Below are positions 42,376 through 52,757 of a stretch of DNA of 64,000 bases, piece after piece. The DNA lies in contig NC_087078.1 of NCBI RefSeq assembly GCF_026151205.1, positions 14,835,118 through 14,899,117 of the forward strand, written 5' to 3'. The notes under the pieces are model-generated. The model ran no database searches and was not told where the DNA came from. It saw nothing but the letters and a program-made list of their open reading frames with translations. Within the stretch, counting starts at the first letter, position 1. Every line of letters starts with the position of its first letter. This DNA comes from Bolinopsis microptera. Its lineage: Eukaryota; Ctenophora; Tentaculata; Lobata; Bolinopsidae. The position numbers and the translations under genes are program-made.

Positions 42376-43715
42376 AAAGCTTGCTTATTATGTTATATTA
42401 AAGTCATTAGTGTAACGGTATATTAAAACCAGACAGCTACACAAAGTGCGAAGGGCCTGAACGGAACCCCTCGGTTTCAGTTCCTTGTTTAACACTTCCG
42501 TACCGCAATAGGACATTGCTGGTTGCATTCACCGAGTTTGCCAAGGCTGGGCACATATTACCTGGGGACCTCAGGCTATCATGTTCATAAACATTTATAA
42601 ATATTGACAGGCTGAGCGCGGCCCAGTAAGTAAAGGCACATAGCTCACTCCATAAAATATTTTGTCAAATGTTGCTTAAGGGTGATCGTTCACATATTAC
42701 GTCATCATTGTTTGGAACATTTTTACCCCTCCCCCTCTCCGTAATCAGTTTTACACATAGCTATTAATTGTGTCAAAATTACACTAGCGTAATCATTTGG
42801 AAACCTTAACCCCCCCCCCCCCCCTTAGCTGGGTTATGAATAGCTTCGGGGTTATTATTGTAAGGGTTAGGGTTGGGATTAGGGTTTATGTAATACCGTT
42901 TTTTTGTACGGCTGCAAAACCATAAAAACCAAAGTCACGTGAAATTTTTGGGCGAGCAAATTAGTAAAAGCCGCAAAATGGCCATGGTAGAGATAATGAA
43001 TTTAGAACAAATACGAAATCTTCACACTTCAAATCACGAAATGATAAGCGGAACTTTTAATTAATAAAATGACCTTTTATGTAATTAAATGAATAAAAGG
43101 TAATTGTTAAAATGATAAGAATTCTTCAAAATGGTATTTGCAACTTACCACACATTGCATTTCTTTTAACTTTTCATGTTTTGTATGATCTATAAAATTG
43201 TAACAGTTGTGCAATTACTTTCTGTCACTTATCTGCATAATTTATTTGGTGTTTTAAATAGTCCTTCCGGGTCACCTAGACAACGTATCAAAATAGTCAC
43301 GTGACTAGGCTATCTATTATCGGAGATAATTATTGGCTACGATTATCGGATAGCCTACACGTGACAGTCGAGTGTAGAGTGATTAATCATCATCCAAATG
43401 AACGACCCCTTATGTAACATAACCTAGTTTCATGTCCTAAATATAATTGAATGCAATGATAACACGGGTCTGGGTGCGAGCCGAAAGGATTAAATCACAA
43501 ATTTCTAAATTGAGAATATCGTCCATATTAGTATTACAACGGTCCATATCGACTGCAGAACTGGTAACATACCTGTTTTGTGTTTCTCCTTTCAAGACAT
43601 TAAATTTACTTCTAGTAGACCACAAGTCGTTTATAAAAATACAACCCTTGATTTCAAATTTTATTATGTTTTTATGAATTCGATATCAGTAATATTTTGT
43701 TAATAACCAGCAGGC

Positions 43716-46700
43716 ATGCAATTACGAATATTTTTACTGCTTCTAACACTACTATGTGTTACCTCGTCCCAAGGTATTTCTGTGTTTCATTTTTTAGCTC
43801 TGCATGGTCGATTATTAGCCATATTACCAGTTCTCAAAGTTAATATCGTTCGCACTCTCATTTCAGTTTTACTTCACTCTACAACAAGACCTTTGAAATA
43901 GTATTTGTATGTAACGTGCTAAACCGAGCAGAACCGTTATAATGCACAGTGATAAACAAATATATAGTCAACTCAGTATTAGAACAATTTCCACAGTGCT
44001 GTTTAGAGTTTTGACCGGAACCGGGACTAAGCCGAGATTCGGATAGATCCTAATTGCCGCATATCAGTTCTTGTTGTCATAAATTTAAATAATTATAAAT
44101 GTACAAACTGATTTTTCTCGTTTCCTTTTTATTTCAGTTGTTCAGTACAAAATAACGTACTCGATATCGAAAGCTGGTAATGCGGGCTCGGAAGACTCAC
44201 AATACGTTAAAATTACTGGATCCGAAGGAGAGACTGAGGAACAGGAGTGTTTATCAAAGTTGGCTGAATCAGCCGACTTTGATAACAAAGGTGATGATGT
44301 AGAGTGCTATATTGAGAGTGATATCAACATCGGAGATTACGGATGTGTATATTTGAGGACTGGTGGTGATAATGGATTGGATCTTACTAAGGTATGGTGG
44401 ATAATATTCGCACAAGTTATCCCCCTATTTGCTAGACAATTTAATACTGTTTAAATTAATAAGTTAGGATAAACATTTTTGTTTCATGATTTGATGTTAA
44501 CTCAGGCACAGGTCAGGGTGACATTCAAGCACCTCCTGTCTTTAATTTCTGCCTAAACTTTTCTGCATTTCTGGCTGAGACCAACAAGATCATCAGTCAA
44601 GGCGCAGTGCTGCAGAAAGAGATGAAGACGGTCGAGGAAAAGGTCATTCTGGACACCGATTATGCTGATGACATGGCTATTATGGACAACTCAGGGGAAG
44701 GCCTACAGGAATCAACTGATCTATCAGTTCATTACAGCTCCTACGCTGGGCTCAGAATAAATGCAAAGAAGACCCAATGCATGGCTGTAAGCAAGTGCGC
44801 CTCCCAGCGACCTTTCATCAAGGATGATTGTATTGAGCTGTCGGTTGAGGGTGAACCCGTCGAGCAGGTTAGCAACTTTGTCTACCTGGGTGCAACTATC
44901 AGTGGGGATGGGACAATCATCAGAGACCTGGATGTCCGTATCCAGAAGGCTAATGGCGCCTTTCATCAGCTCTGGAACATTTGGAATAGCAGAACTATAA
45001 AGACTCCAACCAAGATCAGGATCTATAGGGCTGCTGTCCTCACCATCTTGTTGTATGGAGCTGAAGTCTGGAACACCACCAAAAAGCAGATGAAACGCTT
45101 CGAGGTTTTCCATCAAACCTCCTTGAGAAGGATCCTTAGGATTAAATGGTTCTTTCATGTGACCAACGACGAAGTTCTTAGGAGGGCTGGCATCAAGTCA
45201 GTTGAAACTTTCATCAGTGCTGCCAGGCTACGTTGGTATGGACATGTAGTTAGAATGCCAGACTCTAGACTACCGAGGTTTCTGTTGAACTGGAAGCCAA
45301 ATTATGGAAAGAGGTCAAGGGGCAGACCCCGTAAGAACTGGAAGTCATGCGTACTCGAAGATGGTGCTAAGTTTACAGGTGTTGAAAACATCGACAACGA
45401 CACAACAGAAGCTTTGGCTACCAACCGAGTACAGTGGAGACATATGTTACGCCGCCAACGCAATGTGTGTGATGCAGGCCACTCCAACGACTAGGAGGAG
45501 ACCTTACCATGTAACATGTATGTATATATGTTTCATGAATTTCTAATTCTAATAATATTAATTCTAGTAATGCGATGATATCATTTTATTACCACTAGGT
45601 AAAAGTGGAGATTGACGGGACAGAAGTTCACACGATTTTGCCTAAAGGAGGTGCAGATTTTGGTCTAGACGATTATGAAACAAAAGTGTTTTGCAAAGGT
45701 TAGGATTTTTGATATATCACCCTTTTGGTGATTTAGCTATAATTCTATACATTTCAGTCGAAAACATTGATTCTTTGTTTATAATGAACTAATCGGACAC
45801 TAACAATCTCTTGACGTTGCCAATGCCATATTGTTCGCTTAGTAGAAAGAGTTCCTAGGCAGTAAGCTCCGTTTTAGACAAAAATTAGCAATTGATCGGA
45901 CAAAAAGAATTGAATTCCATTTCTAATGTTTAAATCGGAATTATATTTATAGTTGGATCAAGCAGTACAGTTGAGGTATGCGAGCATAAAATTGCTCCTG
46001 TGTCGATTGATTGCGGTGAAGGGCTAATAGAGGTGAAGCAGGCGGTGTACGGCGTGCACCGCAACGATAACACGTGTGGAGTAAAGCTGGCCAGTGGAGC
46101 TCGAAAATGTGCCTCTGCAACTTCACTTCATGTACGTGTCAATTCAGCCTATACTAATATTATATTTATGATAATGCAGCAGGATTGTTCGTGAAAAATT
46201 CTACATCTTTAGATTTGAAGTAGACAACAATTTCATAACAACAGGAGGTGCAAGAGAAATGCAACGGAGAAAGCTCCTGCGCACTGGAAGCTAAGAACAG
46301 TATATTTGGAGATCCTTGCCACGGACAACCTAAATACCTCACAGTTACTTGGAATTGCAACTCTCTAATTGGTGAGCTTAACTGTGTACATACCACTAAA
46401 TTATCGAGTTGTATTTAATAATTTCAGTGCTGAGCACTTATTAAAGACTTTTAGAGATTACACAAGATGCCATTAAGCCTTTATCAAAAACTTTAGAGGC
46501 CAGCTATGTAAGGACAAAACACATTCCGGCAAAACACATTCCGGCGAGAAACATTTTAATCCGACGGGACTCAGTAAAAACCTTGATTTACTGTTCTATT
46601 TCCTGTTCTACTCTTTTTGCTTGGGTTAGCTGATTCCGGGCCAGAGGATCGTTACCAAGAGCCATGGTTTGAAACCTTGGTAGTCGAGACCTTTAATTGA

Positions 46701-49646
46701 CACATTATTATTATACACGGTGTCAAATTATATGATGTTATGGCCAAAATACCATTATATTTATATTAGCGACAAGAGAAACGCCATTGCTTGACGTGAG
46801 GAGAGTGAGGACTCCTCAAACTACATTAAATTAATTCATTCTGTAACGTCCTCAATAAATGTAATAGATTTGTGATGTTGTAATTAGTTAACACCTTATG
46901 TTATTCCACTTCACATCTAATCTAATAATGAAGTTTATAGCTGTTCCTTGAGGTACTCTTGTAGAGCTCAATTTTTTTTTTTTTGGAAAACAAATAGAAT
47001 AATATATAACAATATAATTTACAACAATGTATATCGACTAGATTTAGAGCTCAAATAAACGAAAATAAATGTATGGTGCTCCTTTATTTTTTTTTGGAAA
47101 ACGAAATTAGATATATACAGAATAGTATTACAGGTTATATAGTATGAACATCATCATTGCAAAAATAAAAACCAGTCCATGGGACTGAAAAAATTAGTTG
47201 ACTTTCGCGATTCGAAAGAGTTAAATTCTAAATCATCCATGTAAGATAATTCGTAAGTTTTGTTTGAGGTATTTCTTGATCCTCTAATACACAATAAAAT
47301 TAATTTCCTAATTAAAAATGACAATTTACACCGATAATAATTTATAATATCGTTGTAATTCTGCTTCTTCTTATAAGCAAGTTTGTTGCAAAGCAGTTTC
47401 TCAAATGTCCTGGCTTGAGGTCCCATGCCACCAGTTACTGAATAAATTAATGGAGCGAATGACCCGTGCTCTACATTAAGTATTCTCTCGTTGTAGCATC
47501 GTGTTTTCTGTCTCTCGGCGTTCTCCATGGTCTTCTTTGTCGAATGTTGAAGGTAGGAATTAGAATTAGGATTAATTACCTTAACATCGAAAAAAGCCAC
47601 TTGGCCCGGCCTATAGAAACCACCGTGCAAACAGTGTTCAGCAAGCCAGCTAAAAAATCCCTAATTTCGTTGTGTCTGATAATGATGTAGCCACCAAGAT
47701 GGCAATTTAGAGAATGGTTCACATCAAACGTTTTTCCGCATGGACATTGTGATGGCAAACGATCCAGATCTAATTCTAAGTTGTACCGCAATCTGATGGT
47801 GCTCCTTTATCAATCGTTTTATCTATCGTCATTTGTCAGGTGAAGGGAGCAATGGAACATTCAAGGAGTTTTTTAAGGACATGAAGTCTGGATATCAGAA
47901 CATAAATGAAAATTTCACCAAAGTTCATTGGCTGACCTCTGTTCCAGTAAAAATATCCACCTTAATTTATCTGCGACTTGACTTCTCTGGACAATATATC
48001 GAAGGTTGCGGGCTGACTCTCAACATATGGGACAAAGAATCGATGTACCATTTGGATTTTAGGATCAAATACAAGAATCACCAAAAATCTTTAACCCAAA
48101 GTGTCATGTTGGATGGACAATGGCTCGCGGAAAAATCTGCACATGAGACTATGAACCTTCGGAAGGGAGCCAACGATATAGAAGTGACGGTTGGCGAAGA
48201 CTATTTCAAGGCGTCGATAAACGGATTAAAATTCAAGGAGACTGTTCCAGTAGATCCTCTCAGGTTGTCTAATTATAGTAACATTCTCCTCCGGCAAAAA
48301 GCAAACTGTGCGAGCTTTAACTTGGATATAAGTTACGTTGAGTCACCTAATAATGGTAAGGAAATAGGAATAAGAGAAAGCCGAAGAAAAATGATCGCAG
48401 AAATTCGCAAATTAAATATTTGCCAAGAATTGTGTCGTCTTGATGAGCCACGTTACACTAAAGGCCAAATTCTGAGTCTGTCAATATCAAACGGCTGTTT
48501 GGTATTATATTGAGATTTGGACGATAGATATTTAACGTAATGATGCAACATCCAACAAAATCGTCTCATTTCACTTAACGTCTTCAGATGCACCACAATC
48601 TGCTGCACTTTCATTAATATAAAGACTTTAGACGCCCCATGTAGCTGCAATCGAATAGCAATTATGAATAGCTTATCGGACAATTATCTTTGACTTCGCA
48701 ACTAATTTTTAAAACAGGAGTTCATTTGAATCGTCATTTTGTTGAGATATCCAAAAAACAATTATTCACCCTGATGATTACACCAAAGTGGTTTAATTTC
48801 CGAAAAGTCTCGGAAAAGCAGCCAGTGAAAATACTGAATAAGATCATCTTATAACGCGGTGAATACAAATATTCCCTCGTTAGCTAACATGGAATTCATA
48901 AATGACGAGGAGCTAGCAAGCCTTATTCGTTGCCAACCCAAAGGAGGGCCAAAATAGATTTATCAAACTGTGTTTCACAAATAAATGTGTTTAAATGCAG
49001 TCATAACTAGAAATTTATAAAGTACTCACATTCACAAGCCTACAGAAGCAGAAGGAAGGTAACTTGTTAATAAACATTTTTCACAAAAAAGTAAACTTAG
49101 TAAAAATAAAATGCTCCCTAAATTTGGGAACAATGCTTATTAAAGTATTTATTTCTATTAATTTCAGGAGAAGAGGGACCACAAGGAAAGCCAGGAGTGA
49201 CAGGAGAAAATGGAATGGTAGGAGAACAAGGAGATCAAGGGGCTCAAGGAACCAATGACTTCTGTTCATTTGATATCTGCTCGTCTGAAGGAGAACCTGG
49301 TGAACCTGGTTTCGGTGGTTTTGACGGGGAGAAGGGAGCAACTGGGAATGAAGGAGAAACAGGAGAAAATGGAGAGATGGGATTGCCTGGTAGTGATGGA
49401 GAGTCTGGACTTCCTGGAGCACCAGGACTGAAAGGCGCATGGGGAAGGGACGGATCCAAAGGTTTGCCAGGATTAAATGCAGGACAGTATTGTAAACCAG
49501 CGAGCTGTGGTCTAAAGTTGGGACACTGTTTCGGGACGAGCAGTGCTACCCTCACAGTCCAGTGTAGAGAGGGGTACGGAGCAGCTTCTATCTGGAAGAA
49601 CACCAGGTTTTGGGGTCTTAAGTGCTGCAAAATTGTTGTTAAATAA
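43716..49646 (+). CDS. Secreted multi-lectin collagen protein (PLAT-like, rhamnose-binding lectin, galectin-like, collagen)
   Basis: Complete seven-exon gene, about 570 residues: 43716-43773, 44138-44391, 45599-45698, 45953-46131, 46245-46371, 47840-48355 and 49168-49646; the phases 1,0,1,0,1,1 all agree. Residues 1-19 are a signal peptide (MQLRIFLLLLTLLCVTSSQ). About 20-137 is a PLAT/LH2-like beta-sandwich (YVKITGSEGET, LRTGGDNGLDL). About 138-239 is a SUEL-type rhamnose-binding lectin domain (IDCGEGLIEVKQAVYG, DPCHGQPKYLTVTWNC). About 240-411 is galectin-like (MYHLDFRI, DGQWLAEK). About 412-520 is Gly-X-Y collagen with one interruption (TNDFCSFDICSSE); a Cys-rich tail follows. The galectin sugar-binding HxNPR is only partly kept (H-L-D-F-R). 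It likely oligomerises through collagen and binds glycans outside the cell, like collectin- or ficolin-type recognition proteins (inference). Confidence 0.85.
44138..45698 (+). CDS. Exons 2-3 of the lectin-collagen gene: PLAT-like domain
   Basis: Exon 44138-44391 and exon 45599-45698 together form a domain of about 117 residues. The pattern YKITYSIS-x12-YVKITGSEGE-x(n)-CYIESDINIGDYGCVYLR-x8-DLTK|VKVEIDGTEVH fits a PLAT/LH2 beta-sandwich, which binds lipids or membrane partners. The 1.2-kb intron between them is almost entirely a LINE insertion (44490-45528). Confidence 0.7.
44490..45528 (+). mobile_element. 5'-truncated non-LTR retrotransposon, RT fragment, with TSD
   Basis: A frame at 44607-45494 encodes the C-terminal part of a LINE reverse transcriptase: YADDMAIM catalytic box, FVYLGATISGDG, ILLYGAEVW, then RWYGHVVRMPDSRLPRFLL and a basic RGRPRKNW tail. 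The endonuclease and N-terminal RT are missing. TGTTTCATGA occurs at both edges (44480-44489 and 45529-45538), a 10-bp target duplication. The 3' tail is TGTATATA-like rather than poly-A. Sense orientation within an intron of the lectin gene. The frame is intact, so the insertion is probably fairly young. Confidence 0.87.
45953..46371 (+). CDS. Exons 4-5 of the lectin-collagen gene: rhamnose-binding lectin domain
   Basis: Exons 45953-46131 and 46245-46371. The Cys spacing and the AVYG, DPCHGQPKYL and TVTWNC motifs are those of the SUEL/galactose- or rhamnose-binding lectin family (Gal_Lectin), about 90 residues long. The usual YG and DPC sugar-site elements are present, so binding of rhamnose or galactose is likely. 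Confidence 0.88.
46780..46890. repeat. Copy of a dispersed repeat also at 17260-17370
   Basis: ACGTGAGGAGAGTGAGGACT...CTCAA...CTACATTAAAT...GTAACGTCCTCAATAAATGTA is matched in order at 17276-17350. Both copies are intronic, one in each large gene. The family and its termini are unknown. Confidence 0.75.
46972..47044 (-). mobile_element. 73-bp LINE 3'-end insertion with TSD
   Basis: Poly-T then GGAAAACAAATAGAATAATA, the reverse complement of a LINE tail, flanked by TAGAGCTCAA at 46962-46971 and 47045-47054 (10-bp duplication). The same GGAAAAC-type tail is present at the larger insertion 47088-47795. This copy is extremely 5'-truncated. Confidence 0.75.
47088..47795 (-). mobile_element. 5'-truncated non-LTR retrotransposon with 15-bp TSD
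   Basis: On the minus strand, a frame at 47154-47630 preceded by an overlapping frame reaching 47791 encodes a LINE C-terminal region: LPSQCPCGKTFDVNHSLNCH, HNEIRDFLA, GQVAFFDVKVINPNS, RCYNERILNVEHGSFAPLIY and CIRGSR. A -1 shift near 47600 joins the two frames. The 3' end is the poly-T side (47088). ATGGTGCTCCTTTAT stands at 47073-47087 and 47796-47810, a perfect 15-bp target duplication. It lies just upstream of the galectin exon's acceptor. Confidence 0.9.
47840..48355 (+). CDS. Exon 6 of the lectin-collagen gene: galectin-like domain
   Basis: A single 516-bp exon, phase 1-1, so it can be moved or skipped without breaking the frame. Strand pattern and motifs follow galectins: GCGLTLNIWD, MYHLDFRIKY (HxNPR position reads H-L-D-F-R), SVMLDGQWLAEK (W and E kept), FKASINGLKF. 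The changed Asn/Pro suggests altered or lost beta-galactoside binding. Confidence 0.82.
48356..49167. other. Last intron of the lectin-collagen gene
   Basis: An 812-bp AT-rich intron from GTAAGG to ATTTCAG. No gene or repeat recognised inside. Confidence 0.7.
49168..49646 (+). CDS. Exon 7 of the lectin-collagen gene: collagen helix and Cys-rich end
   Basis: Phase-1 entry restores an uninterrupted Gly-X-Y series (GEEGPQGKPG..., then GEPGEPGFGG...GLPGLNAG) with one break containing two cysteines that could crosslink chains. The C terminus (YCKPASCGLK, GHCFGTSSATLTVQC, GLKCCKIVV) has eight cysteines including the terminal CC pair. TAA ends the frame at 49646. Confidence 0.9.
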
Positions 49647-49979
49647 CGAGATGCGAATCTGAAGGGCTAAGTTACGTTTTAAAGGTAATGGTTGTACTGT
49701 GTATATTACCTTATATGCTTTTAAGCGACCTTCCTGGGTTTATATAACTTTAATTAAATTATGAATATAGATAATGATATTACACTTTTCTTTGATATTT
49801 CGGATTTTTCTGGAACAATTTTATATCAGTATATAATCAACATCTTTATCGTCCAATGACTTATTAAACAAAATATTTAAAATGTCTTACGATATTTTTA
49901 TTTTGCACAGGACTTTGAGGAAATTTCAAAAACGATGTTTAAAAAAAGGCGATCAAAATGGGATCCAATCAAAAAGTTG

Positions 49980-51602
49980 TTAAACAACAGTTAGTTCAAC
50001 CCAGGGTTTCCAAACTCCATCAACCTTACTTTTATCTGAAAAGTGTCGTGCTTCAACCGTCTTCATCTTGTCCAAATATCCTTGTTTTTTATCCAGCAAT
50101 TTCATCACCATATCAGGATATTTATCAGCTACATTGTGTTCCTCTCTAACATCTGTGGACAGATCGAAAAGGAATGTTCCAGACACTATGCACCAAGGAT
50201 GCATTTCTAGTTCGTAACTTAAGAATCGTTCGTATTCGTCTCTCTGTCCACTTTCTGAAGTCCAACCTTGGAGCATTATTCCTGTGCCGACAAGAAGCTT
50301 CCAATTCTTCCATCGAATAGCGAAAAAGTCTTGCGCGTCATAAGAAAATTCATGTTCTGCTTTTCGGAATTTTGCTTCAAATGTTTTGAGGTTGATTGGA
50401 TATTTTTTGGCATTGTCAAGTCCATTTCTGCCTGCCGGGTCCAGCCTTTTAGAAGGATCCCTCAATTCATAAAGAATCTCATCGCGGCAAGATTCGTTAT
50501 TATTGATAGATCTCCAGATGTCAACTCCGTCTATTGGTAACTGTGGTTTACTGTGCTTCTCTGGGTTGTCTCCCGCTAGTTTCTGAAATGTAGCATACCA
50601 ATCAGTCACATGGTGTAAGTTGGTGTTGGTGTAACCAGAATTTTCAAGGAGTGGGCTGTGAACAAAGGATACTGCTCTGACGCCTCCTTCCAGATGAGAT
50701 CTCTTACCTCCTCTCAGAGGATAGTTGCTTCCAAAATGACAGGCTCCATTGTCAGAAGTGAATAACAAAACAGTGTTGTCCATCATTCCTTTCAGACGTA
50801 GAGTGTCAATTACTTTTCCTATCCCTTCATCCATTACAGATATCTGAGTCGTATATATTTGTCTCTCTTCTCTTTCAAGAGTACTTTTAGGAATGTGTGA
50901 GGCAAATCTGTTTACATCTTCCTTAGAAGCTTGGTGGGGAACATGAGGTGCAGTGTATGCTAAATAAAGAAAGAAGGGGTTGCTTTGGTTATGGTTTTGA
51001 ATGAGCTCAACTGACTTGTCAGTGAACAGATATGTGTTATACTGTCCCGTTAGATCATTCCGGATGTCGTCAACTAAATTACTATTCTCATCGTAATAGT
51101 TTTCCCTAAAGTCTGTCTGGTTTATAAATGTATGTTTGAAATAATCCTGTTGACAGTTGTACAAACCAAACCAGGTATCGAAACCTCTCTTTGCGGGTGT
51201 GTGTTCCCAAGTATGCATACCAAGATGCCATTTTCCTACGCCGTGTGTTGAGTATCCGTTTGTTTTCAGCATCTCAGGGAGCAAGGTCTCGTCCAATCCC
51301 AATCCAAACTCCTCCATTGGTTTGATATTTCCCTTCCAGAATCCTGTTCGGATTGGATATCGACCAGTCATAAGAGCAGATCGAGTAGGAGAGCAGCTAG
51401 CAGCTACGATGTGATTCTCCAGAATCACACTCTTGTTAGCAAGTCTATCAATATTTGGAGTCAGTGCAATAGATCCTCTGAATCCTACATCGTTGTATCC
51501 CAGGTCATCTGCTACTATTATCACTATATTGGGTTGTTTACAATCGACATGGTCTAGGAGGGTTACGAAGACAAGTGCTACCACCAAGAGTACGTCTGGC
51601 AT
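49980..51602 (-). CDS. Arylsulfatase B-like sulfatase, intronless
   Basis: A 540-residue secreted or lysosomal sulfatase that hydrolyses sulfate esters, probably of glycosaminoglycans (arylsulfatase B / N-acetylgalactosamine-4-sulfatase type). Signal peptide 1-21; metal aspartates Asp32-Asp33 in VADDLGYNDVG; sulfatase signature CSPTRSALMTGRYP with Cys70 as the residue converted to formylglycine and Arg74; Lys124 and His126 in GKWHLG; His220; metal Asp284-Asn285 in SDNGACH; Lys300. Length and all active-site residues are normal. The neighbour at 51771-51862 is a partial copy of its 5' end. The ATG at 51602 directly precedes a good signal peptide. Confidence 0.95.
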   Translation of the reverse strand: MPDVLLVVALVFVTLLDHVDCKQPNIVIIVADDLGYNDVGFRGSIALTPNIDRLANKSVILENHIVAASCSPTRSALMTGRYPIRTGFWKGNIKPMEEFGLGLDETLLPEMLKTNGYSTHGVGKWHLGMHTWEHTPAKRGFDTWFGLYNCQQDYFKHTFINQTDFRENYYDENSNLVDDIRNDLTGQYNTYLFTDKSVELIQNHNQSNPFFLYLAYTAPHVPHQASKEDVNRFASHIPKSTLEREERQIYTTQISVMDEGIGKVIDTLRLKGMMDNTVLLFTSDNGACHFGSNYPLRGGKRSHLEGGVRAVSFVHSPLLENSGYTNTNLHHVTDWYATFQKLAGDNPEKHSKPQLPIDGVDIWRSINNNESCRDEILYELRDPSKRLDPAGRNGLDNAKKYPINLKTFEAKFRKAEHEFSYDAQDFFAIRWKNWKLLVGTGIMLQGWTSESGQRDEYERFLSYELEMHPWCIVSGTFLFDLSTDVREEHNVADKYPDMVMKLLDKKQGYLDKMKTVEARHFSDKSKVDGVWKPWVELTVV

Positions 51603-51770
51603 GCCTGAAGTTTGTGATGATCAACCAACCATTCAACGAACCAAGGAGTAATTTATATCAGTGGGTTACGAAATTTGTTAAAATAATTAAACGATATTAG
51701 AACTTTAAAACAAAGTTAAATATGAACACCTCCAGAACCTCACAAAAGGTTGAAGATGGCTTGATTTGAC

Positions 51771-51862
51771 ATCTATATTATATTGGGTTGCTTAAAATCG
51801 ATATGTTCTAGGAGGGTTGCGAACAAAACTGCTACCAATATCATCCAGTATACACCTGACAT
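51771..51862 (-). pseudogene. Truncated 5' duplicate of the sulfatase gene
   Basis: Reads MSGVYWMILVAVLFATLLEH and then IDFKQPNII, homologous to the signal peptide and first strand of the adjacent sulfatase (VTLLDHVDCKQPNIVII). Homology stops abruptly at 51771. The frame continues upstream to 51961 without sulfatase similarity. A remnant of a tandem duplication, or a lone first exon whose partners I cannot find. Confidence 0.8.
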
Positions 51863-52667
51863 GGCCTGCAGATTGTTGCGGTCACGAAAAGCAAAGTCAA
51901 AGACAATTACACACACAAGCATCGGAGACAAGCATGCTGTTAGATCGAGTAAAAAGCGCATCTAGCAAGCCCGGCAACCGGTAAGGTTTTCTGGGTAGAA
52001 TATTGAAATTATTCAACATAGTGTGTACACTGTATAAATCATAAAAATCCTAATAGTGGTATCTTACTATTTAAACAGTATTAAACACTGTATTAATATA
52101 CAAAGCAAGACGATATATATATAGCGAGACGAACTATTTATAGTGATCTACGTGGGAATTCGTGCTTTGGTGCGGCCAATGTTTACAGTAAAAATATATG
52201 AGTTCGTTACCCTGTGTTAAACGAATCAACTACCCTGGCCTCGGACAGAAGGCAGGAGCTGTTTAACAACAAAGTGAACAGCAAATCTACCACGCTCTGT
52301 GGCTACACACTATTAACTCATTTAGAGTAAAAACAGCACAGCTGTGGAATTTTTTTCCCAAATAAGTTAATTCCACCTCTACCTTGTGCTTATTAAAATA
52401 GTCACTGGAAAATAATTCCTCATGCTCAAAGAATTCCCCGACACGCCCCCTACTAAACGATACACCGCTGCCAATACTGTTGCCCAGTGCAGCGAGGCCA
52501 TCCCAGCTAAAACCTACTAGATCCCAGTCAAACCTACTAGTACTCTAAATCTAAGTAAGTAAGTGAATAAAAATGTTATGTTCTATGGAAGGCTCTAGAG
52601 GAATCAGCGACCAGGGTGAATCGTGTCCTATTTAATCTACAAAAATGATAATCTGAAAACCACGTAC

Positions 52668-52757
52668 TGTCCACCTTTCTAAAATATTCCATCTTACTGT
52701 CCACCTTTCTAAAATATTCCACCGTACTGTCCACCTTTCTAAAATATTCCACCGTAC
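52668..52757. repeat. 30-bp minisatellite, three copies
   Basis: TACTGTCCACCTTTCTAAAA followed by TATTCCANCN is repeated three times in tandem. Non-coding. Confidence 0.9.

Larger units (their letters stand above)
39729..43715. other. Intergenic repeat-rich region
   Basis: No gene recognised. It contains an hAT-type MITE (39913-40061), a telomere-like palindrome (40613-40699), an inverted-repeat element (40940-41270), a GC-rich palindrome cluster (41330-41870), a direct duplication (41986-42125 and 42257-42375), a 15-C run near 42810, a second copy of the GGCTGCAAAACCATAAAAAC passage (41298 and 42909), and a small hairpin at 43298-43362 (GTCACGTGACTAGGCTATC / GATAGCCTACACGTGAC). Confidence 0.65.

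Noticed and set aside
44724-45158. 144-codon minus-strand frame
   Set aside because: Antisense of the LINE reverse-transcriptase fragment.
49081-49630. Minus-strand Pro/Leu-rich frames opposite the collagen exon
   Set aside because: Antisense of Gly-X-Y codons; no independent support.
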